A DNA stretch of 36,418 nt, from NCBI GenBank assembly GCA_046728975.1, contig JBKPFU010000010.1, positions 1 to 36,418 on the forward strand. The letters are read 5' to 3'. The position numbers and the translations under genes are program-made. The stretch's first letter is position 1; each line of letters starts with the position of its first letter. The notes under the pieces are model-generated. The model was not told the DNA's origin and did not search any database. It saw only the letters and a list, made by a program, of their open reading frames with translations. The DNA comes from JBKPFU01 sp046728975 (lineage in GTDB: Bacteria; Actinomycetota; Thermoleophilia; Gaiellales; Gaiellaceae). Below, one piece after another: positions 8,935 through 17,280 of the stretch.

Positions 8935-9378
8935 CTACGCGGGCGGAGCGGGATAGAGGCGCGCCGCGATCCTCTCGATCCCGTCGCGCTCCTCGCTGCT
9001 GACCATCGCTTCTCCCTCTTTGTGAGCTTCGGCGACCCGCGCGGCCACGTCGAGGGTGAAGCGCTGATAGCCCCGCACCTCGCCCGGACTGGCCCTTGCC
9101 TGGAGCAGCTCGACGGCCTCGCCCAGGCGGGATAGCCCTTGCTCCTCCGCCTCCTTCGCCGAGTCGTAGCGTCTGACCTCGGGGCTCTCGGCCACGAGGG
9201 CGTCGAGGAGCTCGCTTTCGCCGTGCTCCTTCCGGGCCTCGGCATAGGTCTCCGCGAGGGCCCAGCTCTCCTGGAAGCTCCCGCCGCGCGAGGCAATCAG
9301 GGCGACCATGCCCGCAGTGGGCGGGCCCTCGCGCACGAGCTCCCACTCCTCCTCCGTGAAGTCGGCCTTGCCCGTCAT
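8935..9378 (-). CDS. Unknown helical protein, fifth gene of the cyd operon
   Basis: A 147-residue, acidic, predicted all-helical soluble protein starting MTGKADFTEEEWELV. It resembles small actinobacterial proteins with an FTxEEW opening, which I remember as widespread but uncharacterised; a TerB-like helical bundle is a possibility only. It has no signal peptide, cysteine or obvious catalytic motif. The gene is clearly translated: AGGAGG (complement of 9385-9390) lies six bases before the ATG, inside the end of cydC, and the ATG overlaps the cydC stop (ATGA). It is therefore translationally coupled to the cytochrome bd genes, which suggests a role in assembly, regulation or protection of the oxidase. 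It ends 33 bases from the convergent GMC gene. Confidence 0.8.
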   Translation of the reverse strand: MTGKADFTEEEWELVREGPPTAGMVALIASRGGSFQESWALAETYAEARKEHGESELLDALVAESPEVRRYDSAKEAEEQGLSRLGEAVELLQARASPGEVRGYQRFTLDVAARVAEAHKEGEAMVSSEERDGIERIAARLYPAPPA

Positions 9379-11063
9379 GATCTTCCTCCTTCGGTAGCGG
9401 TTCGCGTATCGGACGAAGGCCCCCCGGGAAGGGCGACCAGCTCGTCGGCGAGCTCGAGGCCCTCGTCCCGGTGCGTGATCAGCAGCACGGCGCGGTCGCC
9501 CGCCACCGCGAAGACGTCGTCGATCAAGGCCTCGGCCGTCGCGGAGTCCAGATGCGCGGTCGGTTCGTCGAGAATGAGGAGCGGCGCTTCGAGCAGGAGC
9601 GCCCGCGCGAGGACGATCCGCTGCCGTTGCCCGCCCGAGAGCTCGCGTCCCTCCTCACCGACGAGCGTGTCGAGACCTTGGGGGAGCGACTGCACCCAGT
9701 CCCAAATGCGGGCCGCGCGGAGCGCCCGCTCGAGCTCGGCAGCGGTCGCCTCGGGCCGGCCGAGGCGGACGTTGTCTCGAATGCTCGCCGAAAACAGGTG
9801 CGCGTCCTGGCCCGCGACGGCAATCGCATGACGGACGTCCTCCTGGCGATAGCGGCGCAGGCTCTCTCCGGCCAGCGTCACCTGCCCCCGCTCGGGATCG
9901 AGGAACCGAAGCAGCAGGTTCGTCACGGTCGACTTTCCTGCGCCGCTCGGCCCGAGCAGGACAACCCGCCGGCCGGGCTCGAGCCTCAGGCTGAACTGCT
10001 TCAGCGCCGGCCGCTCCCCTGGCGCGTAGCGGGCGGTGACCTTCTCGAGCGCCACGCTGTACGGCGGGGTCGGTGCCGGGAGTGGGTCGACCGGATCGGT
10101 GACGCTCGGCTCACGGTCGGTCAGCTCGAGAATCCGTCGACCTGCGCCCAGAGTGGCTCCGAGCTGTCGAAACGCCTCCGAAAGCGGCTGGACGGCCTCG
10201 AACGCCGCGAGCGCGAGCAACGCCAGCATTGCGATCAGGACGCGGTTCAGGCCCCCTGACGCGTGCGCGGAGACGGAGACCGCCAGCACTCCGACCACGG
10301 TGAGGCCCGTGGCGAGCAACCGGAGCGCGTCGCCGGTGCCGTCGGCGGACGCCGCCCGACGGGCGATCCGCACCAGACGACCATCGGCCGCCCGCAGGCC
10401 GCGTAGCCGGTCGCGCTCGACGCCGAAAGCGACGAGCTCCGCACTGCCGGCGAGGGTCTCGACGAGCTCGGACGCCAGCTCGCCGCGTGCCGCCGCTTGT
10501 CGCCGCGACGCGCGGCGGGCAAGAGCCGCCGCAGCGGCCGGTGCCACGATTCCGCCGAGCACGAGGCCGGCGGCGAGCACGATCGCCGCGCTCGGAAGAA
10601 AGGCCGCGGTGACCCCGACGGCGAGCGCGGATGCGAATAGGGCGACGAGCGGCGGGGCGATCCCGCGCAGGTGCAGGTTCTGGAGCGAATCGACGTCGGC
10701 GACAAGCCGCGCGAGCAGATCGCCGCGCCGACTCCGGTCGAGCTGCGGCGGCGCCAGCTCCTCGATCCGCTCGTAGACGCGAACGCGGGCCCGCCCCAAC
10801 GCTCGCAGGGCGACGTCGTGCGAGCTCAGCCGCTCGAGGTACCGCAGGAGCGGACGCCCGAGGCCGAAGAAGCGGACGGCGACGATCGCGACGGTCAGGG
10901 AGAGGACGGCCGGCCGCTCGGCGGCACGCGAGATCAGGTAGCCGGCGCTCGCCATCAGGCTGACGCCGAAGACAACTGTGAGCGTGCCCAGCATGACCGC
11001 GAGCGCAACCCGCGACCTCGGCGCATCGGCGAGCGAGAGGAGTCTGCCGAGCGTCGCCGTCAT
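9375..11063 (-). CDS. cydC: Cytochrome bd assembly ABC transporter subunit CydC
   Basis: A 562-residue half-transporter with six N-terminal membrane helices (to about 290) and a C-terminal ATPase: Walker A GPSGAGKS at 371-378, signature LSGGQ at 475-479 and Walker B LLILDE at 495-500, followed by the switch-region His in LITHRD. CydC pairs with CydD to make the thiol/heme-linked exporter needed to mature cytochrome bd. The frame remains open upstream to 11492, but that part overlaps cydD and is arginine-rich nonsense. The ATG at 11063 overlaps the cydD stop (ATGA) and starts with the CydC-like MTATLGRLLSLA. Assignment of C versus D rests on gene order and N-terminal likeness. Confidence 0.92.
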   Translation of the reverse strand: MTATLGRLLSLADAPRSRVALAVMLGTLTVVFGVSLMASAGYLISRAAERPAVLSLTVAIVAVRFFGLGRPLLRYLERLSSHDVALRALGRARVRVYERIEELAPPQLDRSRRGDLLARLVADVDSLQNLHLRGIAPPLVALFASALAVGVTAAFLPSAAIVLAAGLVLGGIVAPAAAAALARRASRRQAAARGELASELVETLAGSAELVAFGVERDRLRGLRAADGRLVRIARRAASADGTGDALRLLATGLTVVGVLAVSVSAHASGGLNRVLIAMLALLALAAFEAVQPLSEAFRQLGATLGAGRRILELTDREPSVTDPVDPLPAPTPPYSVALEKVTARYAPGERPALKQFSLRLEPGRRVVLLGPSGAGKSTVTNLLLRFLDPERGQVTLAGESLRRYRQEDVRHAIAVAGQDAHLFSASIRDNVRLGRPEATAAELERALRAARIWDWVQSLPQGLDTLVGEEGRELSGGQRQRIVLARALLLEAPLLILDEPTAHLDSATAEALIDDVFAVAGDRAVLLITHRDEGLELADELVALPGGPSSDTRTATEGGRS

Positions 11064-12733
11064 GCGGCCTCGTTCCTCGCCACCGCCCTGCCGCCGCCGC
11101 CGAGCACCACGATCCGGTCGGCGCGCTCGACGAGCTCCGGCCTGTGCGCGATCAGGAGCATCGTCCGTCCGATGCGGAGACGCTCGATTGCCTCGGCGAC
11201 GACCTCTCCGCTCGTCCGGTCGAGATCGGCGGTGGGCTCGTCGAGGATGACGAGCGGTGCGTCGCGCACGAAGGCGCGCGCAAGCGCGAGACGTCGCCGC
11301 TCCCCCGCCGAGAGGGGGCGAGCCCCGTCGCCCAACACCGTCTCGTAGCCAGAGGGCAGCGCGCGGATGAACCGGTCGGCCCCCGCGAGGGCAGCCGCGT
11401 CGCGGATGCGAAGCTCGGACGCGCTGGGGTCGCCGAGCCGGATGTTGTCGGCGACAGTGCCGCGGAAGACCGTCGGCCGCTGTGGCACCCACGCGATCAG
11501 CCCACGCCAGGCCTCCGTCCGGCAGTCGGCGAGGTCGACACCGCCGGCCGTGATCCGCCCCGCGCTCGGTTCCGCGAAGCGCAAGAGCAGGTTCGCGACG
11601 GTCGTCTTCCCGGCTCCGCTCGGACCGACGAGCGCGACGGTCTCACCGGGGTCGAGCTGGAGCTCGAAGCGGTCGAGAACGAGGCCGGGTCGCGACGGAT
11701 AGGCGAACGAGACGTGTTCGAGCCGGACGGGCGCTTCCGCCGGAGTCGGCGCGACGAGGCGACCGCCGCGAGGCGCCGCGGACGGCGCGTCGAGCAGCGC
11801 GAGCATGCGTTCCGCAACCGCGAGACCGTCCGCGCTCGCATGGAACTGCGCCGCGAGTTGCCGCAGTGGCAGGTAGAGCTCGGGCGCGAGCACGAGCACC
11901 GTCAGCCCGGCCTGGAGGCCGAGGCCGCCGTTGGCGAGGCGCACGCCGACGGTGACGGCGACGAGCGCGACGCCGAGGGTCGCCGCCAGCTCGAGCACCG
12001 CCCCGGAGAGGAAGCCGACCCGGAGCGTCGCCATCGTCGTCCGGCGGTAGCGCTCGCTGACCGCGCCGATCACGGCCGCCTGCGCCCGGGCGCGGTTGAA
12101 TGCATGCAGCGTCGGCAGTCCGCGGACGACGTCGAGGAAGTGGGTCGAGAGCAGCCGCAGCGCGGTCCACTGCTCGCGCGTCCGCTCCTCCGTGTAGCGA
12201 CCGATCAGCCACATGAAGACCGGAACCAGGGGCAGCGTCAGCAGCATCACGCCCGCCGAGGTCGGGTCGATGCGCATGACCCACGCCAGTACTGCCAGAG
12301 GCACCGTGGCGGCGAGAACCACCTGTGGCAGGTAGCGCGCGAAGTACGCCTCCAGCGCATCGACGCCCTGGACGGCCGAGGCGGCGATCTCGCCCACCTC
12401 GGCTCCGTCCAACGCGGTCGGCTCGCGGCGCAACCGCCGCTCGAGCAGCGCCAGTCGTAGCCCGGAGAGGACGCTCGAAGCGGCGCGCCGGCCGGCGATC
12501 TCGAAGCCCCAGGTGAGAGTTGCGCGGCCAACGAAGACGAGACCCAGGACGCCGAGCTCGAGGGAGACATCGGCGAGGGACCCCCCGGCGAAAGCCTGCC
12601 CAACGATCGAAGCCAGCAGCGTCGCCTGGACGAGGACGAGGATCGCCGCAACCAAGCCGAGCACGATGTCGCCGGCGAGGAGCAGCCGGACCGGTCGCGC
12701 GCGTTGCAGCAGACGACGGTCGAGGGTGCGCAC
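11060..12733 (-). CDS. cydD: Cytochrome bd assembly ABC transporter subunit CydD
   Basis: A 557-residue ABC half-transporter, partner of CydC. Membrane helices fill the first 290 residues; the ATPase has Walker A GPSGAGKT at 370-377, an LSAGE variant of the signature motif at 474-478 (most ABC proteins, including the CydC here, have LSGGQ), and Walker B LVILDEP at 494-500. The two different signature motifs suggest the asymmetric ATP sites common in heterodimeric exporters. The GTG start at 12733 directly abuts the cydB stop with no gap, and the stop overlaps the cydC ATG. The complex is required for functional cytochrome bd, probably by exporting reductant to the outside of the membrane. Confidence 0.92.
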   Translation of the reverse strand: MRTLDRRLLQRARPVRLLLAGDIVLGLVAAILVLVQATLLASIVGQAFAGGSLADVSLELGVLGLVFVGRATLTWGFEIAGRRAASSVLSGLRLALLERRLRREPTALDGAEVGEIAASAVQGVDALEAYFARYLPQVVLAATVPLAVLAWVMRIDPTSAGVMLLTLPLVPVFMWLIGRYTEERTREQWTALRLLSTHFLDVVRGLPTLHAFNRARAQAAVIGAVSERYRRTTMATLRVGFLSGAVLELAATLGVALVAVTVGVRLANGGLGLQAGLTVLVLAPELYLPLRQLAAQFHASADGLAVAERMLALLDAPSAAPRGGRLVAPTPAEAPVRLEHVSFAYPSRPGLVLDRFELQLDPGETVALVGPSGAGKTTVANLLLRFAEPSAGRITAGGVDLADCRTEAWRGLIAWVPQRPTVFRGTVADNIRLGDPSASELRIRDAAALAGADRFIRALPSGYETVLGDGARPLSAGERRRLALARAFVRDAPLVILDEPTADLDRTSGEVVAEAIERLRIGRTMLLIAHRPELVERADRIVVLGGGGRAVARNEAA

Positions 12734-13804
12734 CTAGCCTGCGCGGGAACTGCCCGTCGCCCTCGGGAGCGGCTCCGGCCCCGAGGCCGGGCCGGGCTCC
12801 AGCTCCTCGCCGGTCACCCGCGCGCGAAAAACGTAGTACGTCCAGCCCTGGTAGAGCAGGACGACCGGCGTGACGATGAGCGCAATCACCGTCATCACCG
12901 CGAGCGTGTAGTGGGCGGAGGCGGTGTTGGAGACCGTCAGGCTGTTGCCGAAGTCCGGGCTCGAGACGATCACGCGGGGGTACAGCCCCGTGAACAGCGT
13001 CGCGACCGCAGCGACCGTGCCGAGCACGGTCATCGCGAACGCGGGGCGGCTCCTACCCGAGTACACCAGGAGGGCGGCGGCGGCAAGGGCCGCGACGGCA
13101 ACCGCGGCGGGCACGACGACGGGGAACACGTCCTTGTCGTTCCGGTCGACCGCCACCGCGACCGTCCAGATCAGAAAGGCCGCGCCCGCTCCGACGGTAG
13201 GTACGGCCAGCACACGAGCAGCTCGGCGGGCGCGCTCGCAGAGGTCACCCGTCGTCCGCAGCGTCAGGAAGCTCGCGCCGTGGAAGGCGAAGAGGAGGAC
13301 GAAGGCGACCCCGGCGAGCACCGTGTATACGCTGAACAGGTCCCAGAAGGTGCCGCTGTAGTCGCCGTTGGAGTCGAGCGGAACCCCGTAGATCAGATTC
13401 GCGAGCGCGATCCCCCAGACGAGCGCGATCCCTGTGCTTCCCAGCGCGTTCGCCCACAGCCAGACCGCGCGCCAGCGGGGGCTGTGGCCCTTCTCGCGCC
13501 ACTCGAACGAGACCACGCGGACGATCAGGAAGAAGAGGAGCAGCAGGAGCGCGATGTAGAAGCCCGAGAACATCGTGGCGTACCAGGCCGGAAACGCAGC
13601 GAAGGTAGCCGCGCCGGCGACGACGAGCCAGACCTCGTTCCCGTCCCATACCGGCCCGATGGTGCGGAACATGACACCGCGCTCGGCCTCGTCCCGGGGC
13701 ACGAACGGGAGCAGCATGCCGACGCCGAAGTCGAACCCCTCGAGCACGAAGTAGCCACCCCACAGCACCGCGATCAGGCAGAACCAGAAGATCTCGAGAG
13801 TCAT
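12734..13804 (-). CDS. cydB: Cytochrome bd ubiquinol/menaquinol oxidase subunit II
   Basis: The 356-residue integral membrane subunit has the family-typical start MTLEIFWFCLIAVLWGGYF, the motif VLEGFDFGVGML at about 20-31 and GPVWDGNEVWLVVAGAA a little later, followed by a regular run of hydrophobic helices (eight or nine). It supports CydA, the heme-carrying subunit. The ATG overlaps the cydA stop by one base (TGATG at 13802-13806), so translation is coupled. Some CydB relatives (CioB) partner cyanide-insensitive oxidases and cannot be separated by eye. Confidence 0.95.
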   Translation of the reverse strand: MTLEIFWFCLIAVLWGGYFVLEGFDFGVGMLLPFVPRDEAERGVMFRTIGPVWDGNEVWLVVAGAATFAAFPAWYATMFSGFYIALLLLLFFLIVRVVSFEWREKGHSPRWRAVWLWANALGSTGIALVWGIALANLIYGVPLDSNGDYSGTFWDLFSVYTVLAGVAFVLLFAFHGASFLTLRTTGDLCERARRAARVLAVPTVGAGAAFLIWTVAVAVDRNDKDVFPVVVPAAVAVAALAAAALLVYSGRSRPAFAMTVLGTVAAVATLFTGLYPRVIVSSPDFGNSLTVSNTASAHYTLAVMTVIALIVTPVVLLYQGWTYYVFRARVTGEELEPGPASGPEPLPRATGSSRAG

Positions 13805-15195
13805 CAGTAGGTCACCGCCGGTGCAGGTAGCTCATCCCGCGTCGCCGGCCGGTCGGGCTTCGCGTACCGGCGCATGAGCACGAAGTCGACTACGCCGAGG
13901 ACTATGTAGAGGGTGATGAAGAAGCCGAGGCTGACCCCGAGCCAGGCGCTGCTGACGTTGGGCGAGTTCGCCTCGTTGGTCAGCAGCAGCCCTTGCACGA
14001 TCCACGGCTGGCGCCCCATCTCGGTGAGGATCCAGCCTGCGGTCGCGGCGATGTACGGAAGGGCGATCGCGACGAGCGCAGTCCAAAGGAACCAGCGTGC
14101 CCGTTCGAGCTTCTGCTTCCAGTACAGCCACGCGCCCACGCCGGCGATCAGGAACATGAGCACGCCCGCGAAGGCCATCACCCGCATCGACCAGTAGATC
14201 ACCCTCACATTTGGCATGTAGTTGCCGGGGCCGTACCTGCTCTGCTCCTGGGCCTGGAGCTGATTGAGGCCTTCGACCTGGCCGTCGAAGGAACCGGTGG
14301 CCATGTACGAGAGGGCTCGCGGGATCGTGATCGCGAAGCTCGGCTTCTGGTCGCTTTCAGTGAAGCCGCCGATCTGGAAGAGCGAGAAGCCGCAGGGCTG
14401 GCAGGTGTTCCACTGCGCCTCGGAGGCGGCGATCTTCATGCTCTGGGCGCTCGTCACCGCCGCCCCGAAGCGGTTGCCGACCACCAGTTGGAGCAGCGTT
14501 GCCGGCACCGCGACGATCAGCGCCAGCTTCGCCGCCCTACGGAAGAGGTCGACCTCGTGGCCGCGGAGGAACTGCCAGCAGCAGACACCCAGCATCACGC
14601 TCGACCCGAAAATCAGCGCGGCGAGCATCGTGTGCAGGTAGGCGCGTAGCGCGAAACCGTTCGACAGGAGCGCCCAGACGCTCGTCAGCTGCGCTTCGCC
14701 GTTCACGATTTTGTAGCCCACTGGGTGCTGCATCCACGAGTTGGCGACGAGGATGAAGTAGCCCGAGAGCCAGGTGCCGAGCACGGCGATCCAGAGCGTC
14801 GCGAGGTGGAGGCGGGGCGAGAGCCGGTCCCAGCCGAAGACCCAAAGGCCGAGGAAGGTCGACTCGAGGAAGAACGCTGCGAGCCCTTCGATCGCCAGCG
14901 GCGCCCCGAAGACGTTGCCGACGAACCTCGAGTAAACGGACCAGTTCATCCCGAACTCGAACTCCTGCACGAGCCCGGTGGCGACCCCGATCGCGAAGTT
15001 GATCAGGAAGAGCGTTCCGAAGAAGCGGGTGAGCCGCAACCAGACCGCGTTCCCTGTGCGGTGCCAGATCGTCTGCATGATCGCTACGAGCGGCCCGAGG
15101 CCAAGCGTCAGGGGGACGAACAGGAAGTGGTAGATGGACGTGGTCGCGAACTGGATCCGCGCGAGATCCACCGCCGTCGAAGCGATCGCGCTCAT
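13804..15195 (-). CDS. cydA: Cytochrome bd oxidase subunit I
   Basis: The 463-residue subunit carries hemes b558, b595 and d and reduces O2 with quinol. Expected ligands and proton-path residues are in place by alignment from memory to the E. coli protein: His23 (YHFLF), Glu103 and Glu111 (IEGLAAFFLES), His188 (LHTML), Met340 (YWSMRVM) and the GRQPW box at 394-398. The quinol loop has Lys254 and Glu259 but is short, so this is the short-Q-loop class. A cysteine pair (CQPC, 265-268) follows it. The ATG at 15195 was chosen because it places the first helix and His23 correctly; in-frame codons up to 15375 would give an unlikely tail overlapping the divergent epimerase. It heads cydABDC plus the 147-aa gene. 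Confidence 0.95.
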   Translation of the reverse strand: MSAIASTAVDLARIQFATTSIYHFLFVPLTLGLGPLVAIMQTIWHRTGNAVWLRLTRFFGTLFLINFAIGVATGLVQEFEFGMNWSVYSRFVGNVFGAPLAIEGLAAFFLESTFLGLWVFGWDRLSPRLHLATLWIAVLGTWLSGYFILVANSWMQHPVGYKIVNGEAQLTSVWALLSNGFALRAYLHTMLAALIFGSSVMLGVCCWQFLRGHEVDLFRRAAKLALIVAVPATLLQLVVGNRFGAAVTSAQSMKIAASEAQWNTCQPCGFSLFQIGGFTESDQKPSFAITIPRALSYMATGSFDGQVEGLNQLQAQEQSRYGPGNYMPNVRVIYWSMRVMAFAGVLMFLIAGVGAWLYWKQKLERARWFLWTALVAIALPYIAATAGWILTEMGRQPWIVQGLLLTNEANSPNVSSAWLGVSLGFFITLYIVLGVVDFVLMRRYAKPDRPATRDELPAPAVTY

Positions 15196-15203
15196 CCCGA
15201 GCG

Positions 15204-15209
15204 AGGCTA
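15204..15209 (-). promoter_or_regulatory. -10 box just upstream of cydA
   Basis: TAGCCT on the minus strand ends eight bases before the cydA ATG. Transcription would start one or two bases before, or at, the start codon, and no Shine-Dalgarno is visible. No clear -35 is seen. It matches the TAGxxT pattern before other genes in this window. Confidence 0.45.
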
Positions 15210-15283
15210 GAAACGAGCCGGTCCCGGCACATCGTCCCATGGGGATGAAGCCTGCGCCCGGTCGGTCGGTAAACCTCCCTGCC

Positions 15284-16192
15284 ATGCGCGCTCCCTCGGG
15301 CGAGCAGGTCGAGCTCGCGTTTGCAGACCAGCGGGCCGTCGTCGTCGAGGTGGGGGGCGGCCTGCGCACGTACACGGCCGGCGGCCGGCCGCTCCTGGAC
15401 GGCTACTCGGATCGCGAGCTCTGTAGCTCGGGGCGCGGCCAGCTCCTGATTCCGTGGCCGAACCGAGTCGCAGACGGCCGCTACGAGTTCGACGGGCGCG
15501 GCCTGCAGCTACCAGTGGACGAGCCAGAGCGTCGCAACGCCATCCACGGCCTCGTCCGCTGGGCCTCGTGGCGCATCGCCGAGCGCGCGACCGACCGCGT
15601 CGTCCTCGAGCACCTGCTCAATCCCCAACCCGGCTATCCCTTCACCCTCGCGCTGCGCGTCGAGTACGCCCTCGGCGGCGACGGCCTGACGGTACGGACC
15701 GAGGCGACGAACCTCGGCGGCGGAGCATGCCCCTACGGCGCCGGCGCGCACCCCTACCTCACCGTCAGCGCCGCGCAAGTGGACGACGCGACGCTGTCTG
15801 TCCCGGCCGAGACGGTGCTCGAGGCCGACGAGCGCGGCCTTCCGGTCGGGTCGCAACCGGTCGACGGAACGGAGCTCGACTTCCGCATGCCGAGGAAGAT
15901 CGGGAGCGTCAGGCTCGACCACTGCTTCACCGACCTCACACGCAACGGGGACGGCTGCGTTCGCGTCCGCCTCGGCGAGGAGACGACGCTCTGGGCGGAC
16001 GAGAGCTACGCGTACTTGATGGTCTTCACGGGCGACGCGCTGCCCGACGTGGACCGACGGAGCCTCGCGGTCGAGCCGATGACCTGTGCGCCGAACGCAT
16101 TTCGGAGCGGCGACGGGCTGATCCGCCTCGAGCCGGGCGAGACGCATACCGGCCGCTGGGGGATCACGCTCGCCGCGCGACCTGGCAGCTGA
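15284..16192 (+). CDS. Aldose 1-epimerase (mutarotase) family protein
   Basis: A 302-residue beta-sandwich enzyme that interconverts alpha and beta anomers of an aldose. Residues expected for the active site are present: substrate-binding region SGRGQLLIPWPNRV (49-62), His88 (NAIHG), His156 (GAHPYL), Asp212 (LDHCF) and the catalytic Glu264 (VEPMT). The ATG at 15284 begins close to the first strand; in-frame codons further upstream run into the cydA promoter. Substrate may be glucose, galactose or another hexose; the subgroup with GxGAHPY often acts on glucose-like sugars. It is divergent from cydA with an 88-bp spacer and is a plausible partner of the trehalase/GMC genes, though 6 kb away. 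Confidence 0.88.
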   Translation: MRAPSGEQVELAFADQRAVVVEVGGGLRTYTAGGRPLLDGYSDRELCSSGRGQLLIPWPNRVADGRYEFDGRGLQLPVDEPERRNAIHGLVRWASWRIAERATDRVVLEHLLNPQPGYPFTLALRVEYALGGDGLTVRTEATNLGGGACPYGAGAHPYLTVSAAQVDDATLSVPAETVLEADERGLPVGSQPVDGTELDFRMPRKIGSVRLDHCFTDLTRNGDGCVRVRLGEETTLWADESYAYLMVFTGDALPDVDRRSLAVEPMTCAPNAFRSGDGLIRLEPGETHTGRWGITLAARPGS

Positions 16193-16210
16193 TGCGCGCC
16201 ACCGTGTGTG

Positions 16211-16216
16211 TAGGTT
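16211..16216 (+). promoter_or_regulatory. -10 box just upstream of the FGE gene
   Basis: TAGGTT lies exactly seven bases before the ATG at 16224, the distance from a -10 box to the transcription start. No Shine-Dalgarno or -35 is visible, so the mRNA may be leaderless. Confidence 0.5.
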
Positions 16217-16223
16217 GACCGCC

Positions 16224-17180
16224 ATGAACGAACTCGCCGCCAACACAGAGCCCGCGCCACGACAGGCTCCAGCGGAGTCAATGCGGTGGGTCCCGGGCGG
16301 GTCGTTTCGAATGGGCGACGAACGCTTCTACCCGGAGGAGCGTCCAGTTCACCAGGTGAGCGTCGACGGCTTCTGGATGGACGAGCGCCCCGTGACCGCC
16401 GCCGAATTCCGTCGCTTCGTTCGCGAGACCGGCTACGTGACGTTCTGTGAGCGCCAACTCGATTCCGCGGCGTATCCGGACGCTGACCCGGAATTGCTCG
16501 TCCCCGGCTCCCTCGTCTTCCGCCAGACCGTCGGTCCGGTTGACCTGCGCGATTTCACGAACTGGTGGGGCTACGTTCCCGGCGCGTACTGGAAGCGGCC
16601 CACCGGGCCGGGGAGCACGATCAACGGACGCGACCACCATCCGGTCGTCCACGTAACGCCTGAAGACGCCGAGGCGTACGCGCGCTGGGCGGGGAAAGTG
16701 CTGCCGACCGAAGCGGAGTGGGAGTTCGCCGCCCGCGGCGGCCTGGACGGCGCCGTCTTCGCCTGGGGCGACGAGCACTTTCCCGCGGGAGAGGCGATGG
16801 CGAACACCTGGCAAGGCGAGTTCCCGTGGCAGAACCTGAAGCTCGACGGCTACGACGGTACGTCGCCAGTCGGTTCCTTTCCGCCGAACGGCTACGGCCT
16901 TTATGACATGACGGGAAACGTGTGGGAGTGGACGAGCGACTTCTTCGCCCAGCACGGGGCAAACCAATCCGAGAAGCTCTGCTGCGCCCCTCGCAACCCC
17001 CGCGTAGCGCTACCCGCCGACACCTTCCCGCCCGGGGAGCAAATCCCCCGCCGGGTGATCAAGGGCGGCTCGCACCTCTGCGCGCCCAACTACTGCCTGC
17101 GATACCGCCCGGCGGCCCGGCAGGGCGAAGCCGTAGACACGTCGACAGGGCACATCGGCTTTCGCTGCATCGTGCGGTAA
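16224..17180 (+). CDS. Formylglycine-generating enzyme (sulfatase-modifying factor)
   Basis: The 318-residue protein has the FGE/SUMF1 fold signatures: MRWVPGGSFRMGDE at 20-33, LPTEAEWEFAARGG at 160-173, the calcium/fold motif GNVWEWTSD at 231-239, and KGGSHLCAPNYCLRYRPAAR at 280-299. The two copper-binding active-site cysteines, Cys286 and Cys291, are present with the canonical five-residue spacing, which separates true FGE from the many FGE-like domains (EgtB, iron oxidases) that lack them. It should oxidise the Cys of CxPxR in type I sulfatases to formylglycine. No complete sulfatase gene is in the window, but the truncated gene at 1-23 may be one. The start follows a -10 box by seven bases; an in-frame ATG-less extension to 16206 is unlikely. 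Confidence 0.92.
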   Translation: MNELAANTEPAPRQAPAESMRWVPGGSFRMGDERFYPEERPVHQVSVDGFWMDERPVTAAEFRRFVRETGYVTFCERQLDSAAYPDADPELLVPGSLVFRQTVGPVDLRDFTNWWGYVPGAYWKRPTGPGSTINGRDHHPVVHVTPEDAEAYARWAGKVLPTEAEWEFAARGGLDGAVFAWGDEHFPAGEAMANTWQGEFPWQNLKLDGYDGTSPVGSFPPNGYGLYDMTGNVWEWTSDFFAQHGANQSEKLCCAPRNPRVALPADTFPPGEQIPRRVIKGGSHLCAPNYCLRYRPAARQGEAVDTSTGHIGFRCIVR

Positions 17181-17216
17181 ACGCCGTTCTCGCAGCTCAG
17201 CCGACTCATTCGATCT

Positions 17217-17234
17217 GGGTGATGCGATTCACTC
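17217..17234. promoter_or_regulatory. Imperfect operator-like inverted repeat before the DUF7144-type gene
   Basis: GGGTGA (17217-17222) and TCACTC (17229-17234) face each other across six bases, 46 bases before the ATG at 17281. The half-sites match, with one mismatch, those of the two stronger elements at 18008 and 20851. By itself this would not be convincing; position and likeness to the others raise it. Confidence 0.4.
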
Positions 17235-17280
17235 TCGCTCCCAGGACGATTCGCACGACAACCGCACGAAAGGAGAGACG

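Noticed and set aside
9375..11492. A longer CydC of 705 residues.
   Set aside because: The extra 143 residues overlap cydD out of frame and are arginine-rich; the ATG at 11063 overlaps the cydD stop as expected.
12704..13810. A 368-codon plus-strand open frame opposite cydB.
   Set aside because: Highly charged low-complexity translation (strings of Glu, Arg, Asp) antisense to a clear CydB.
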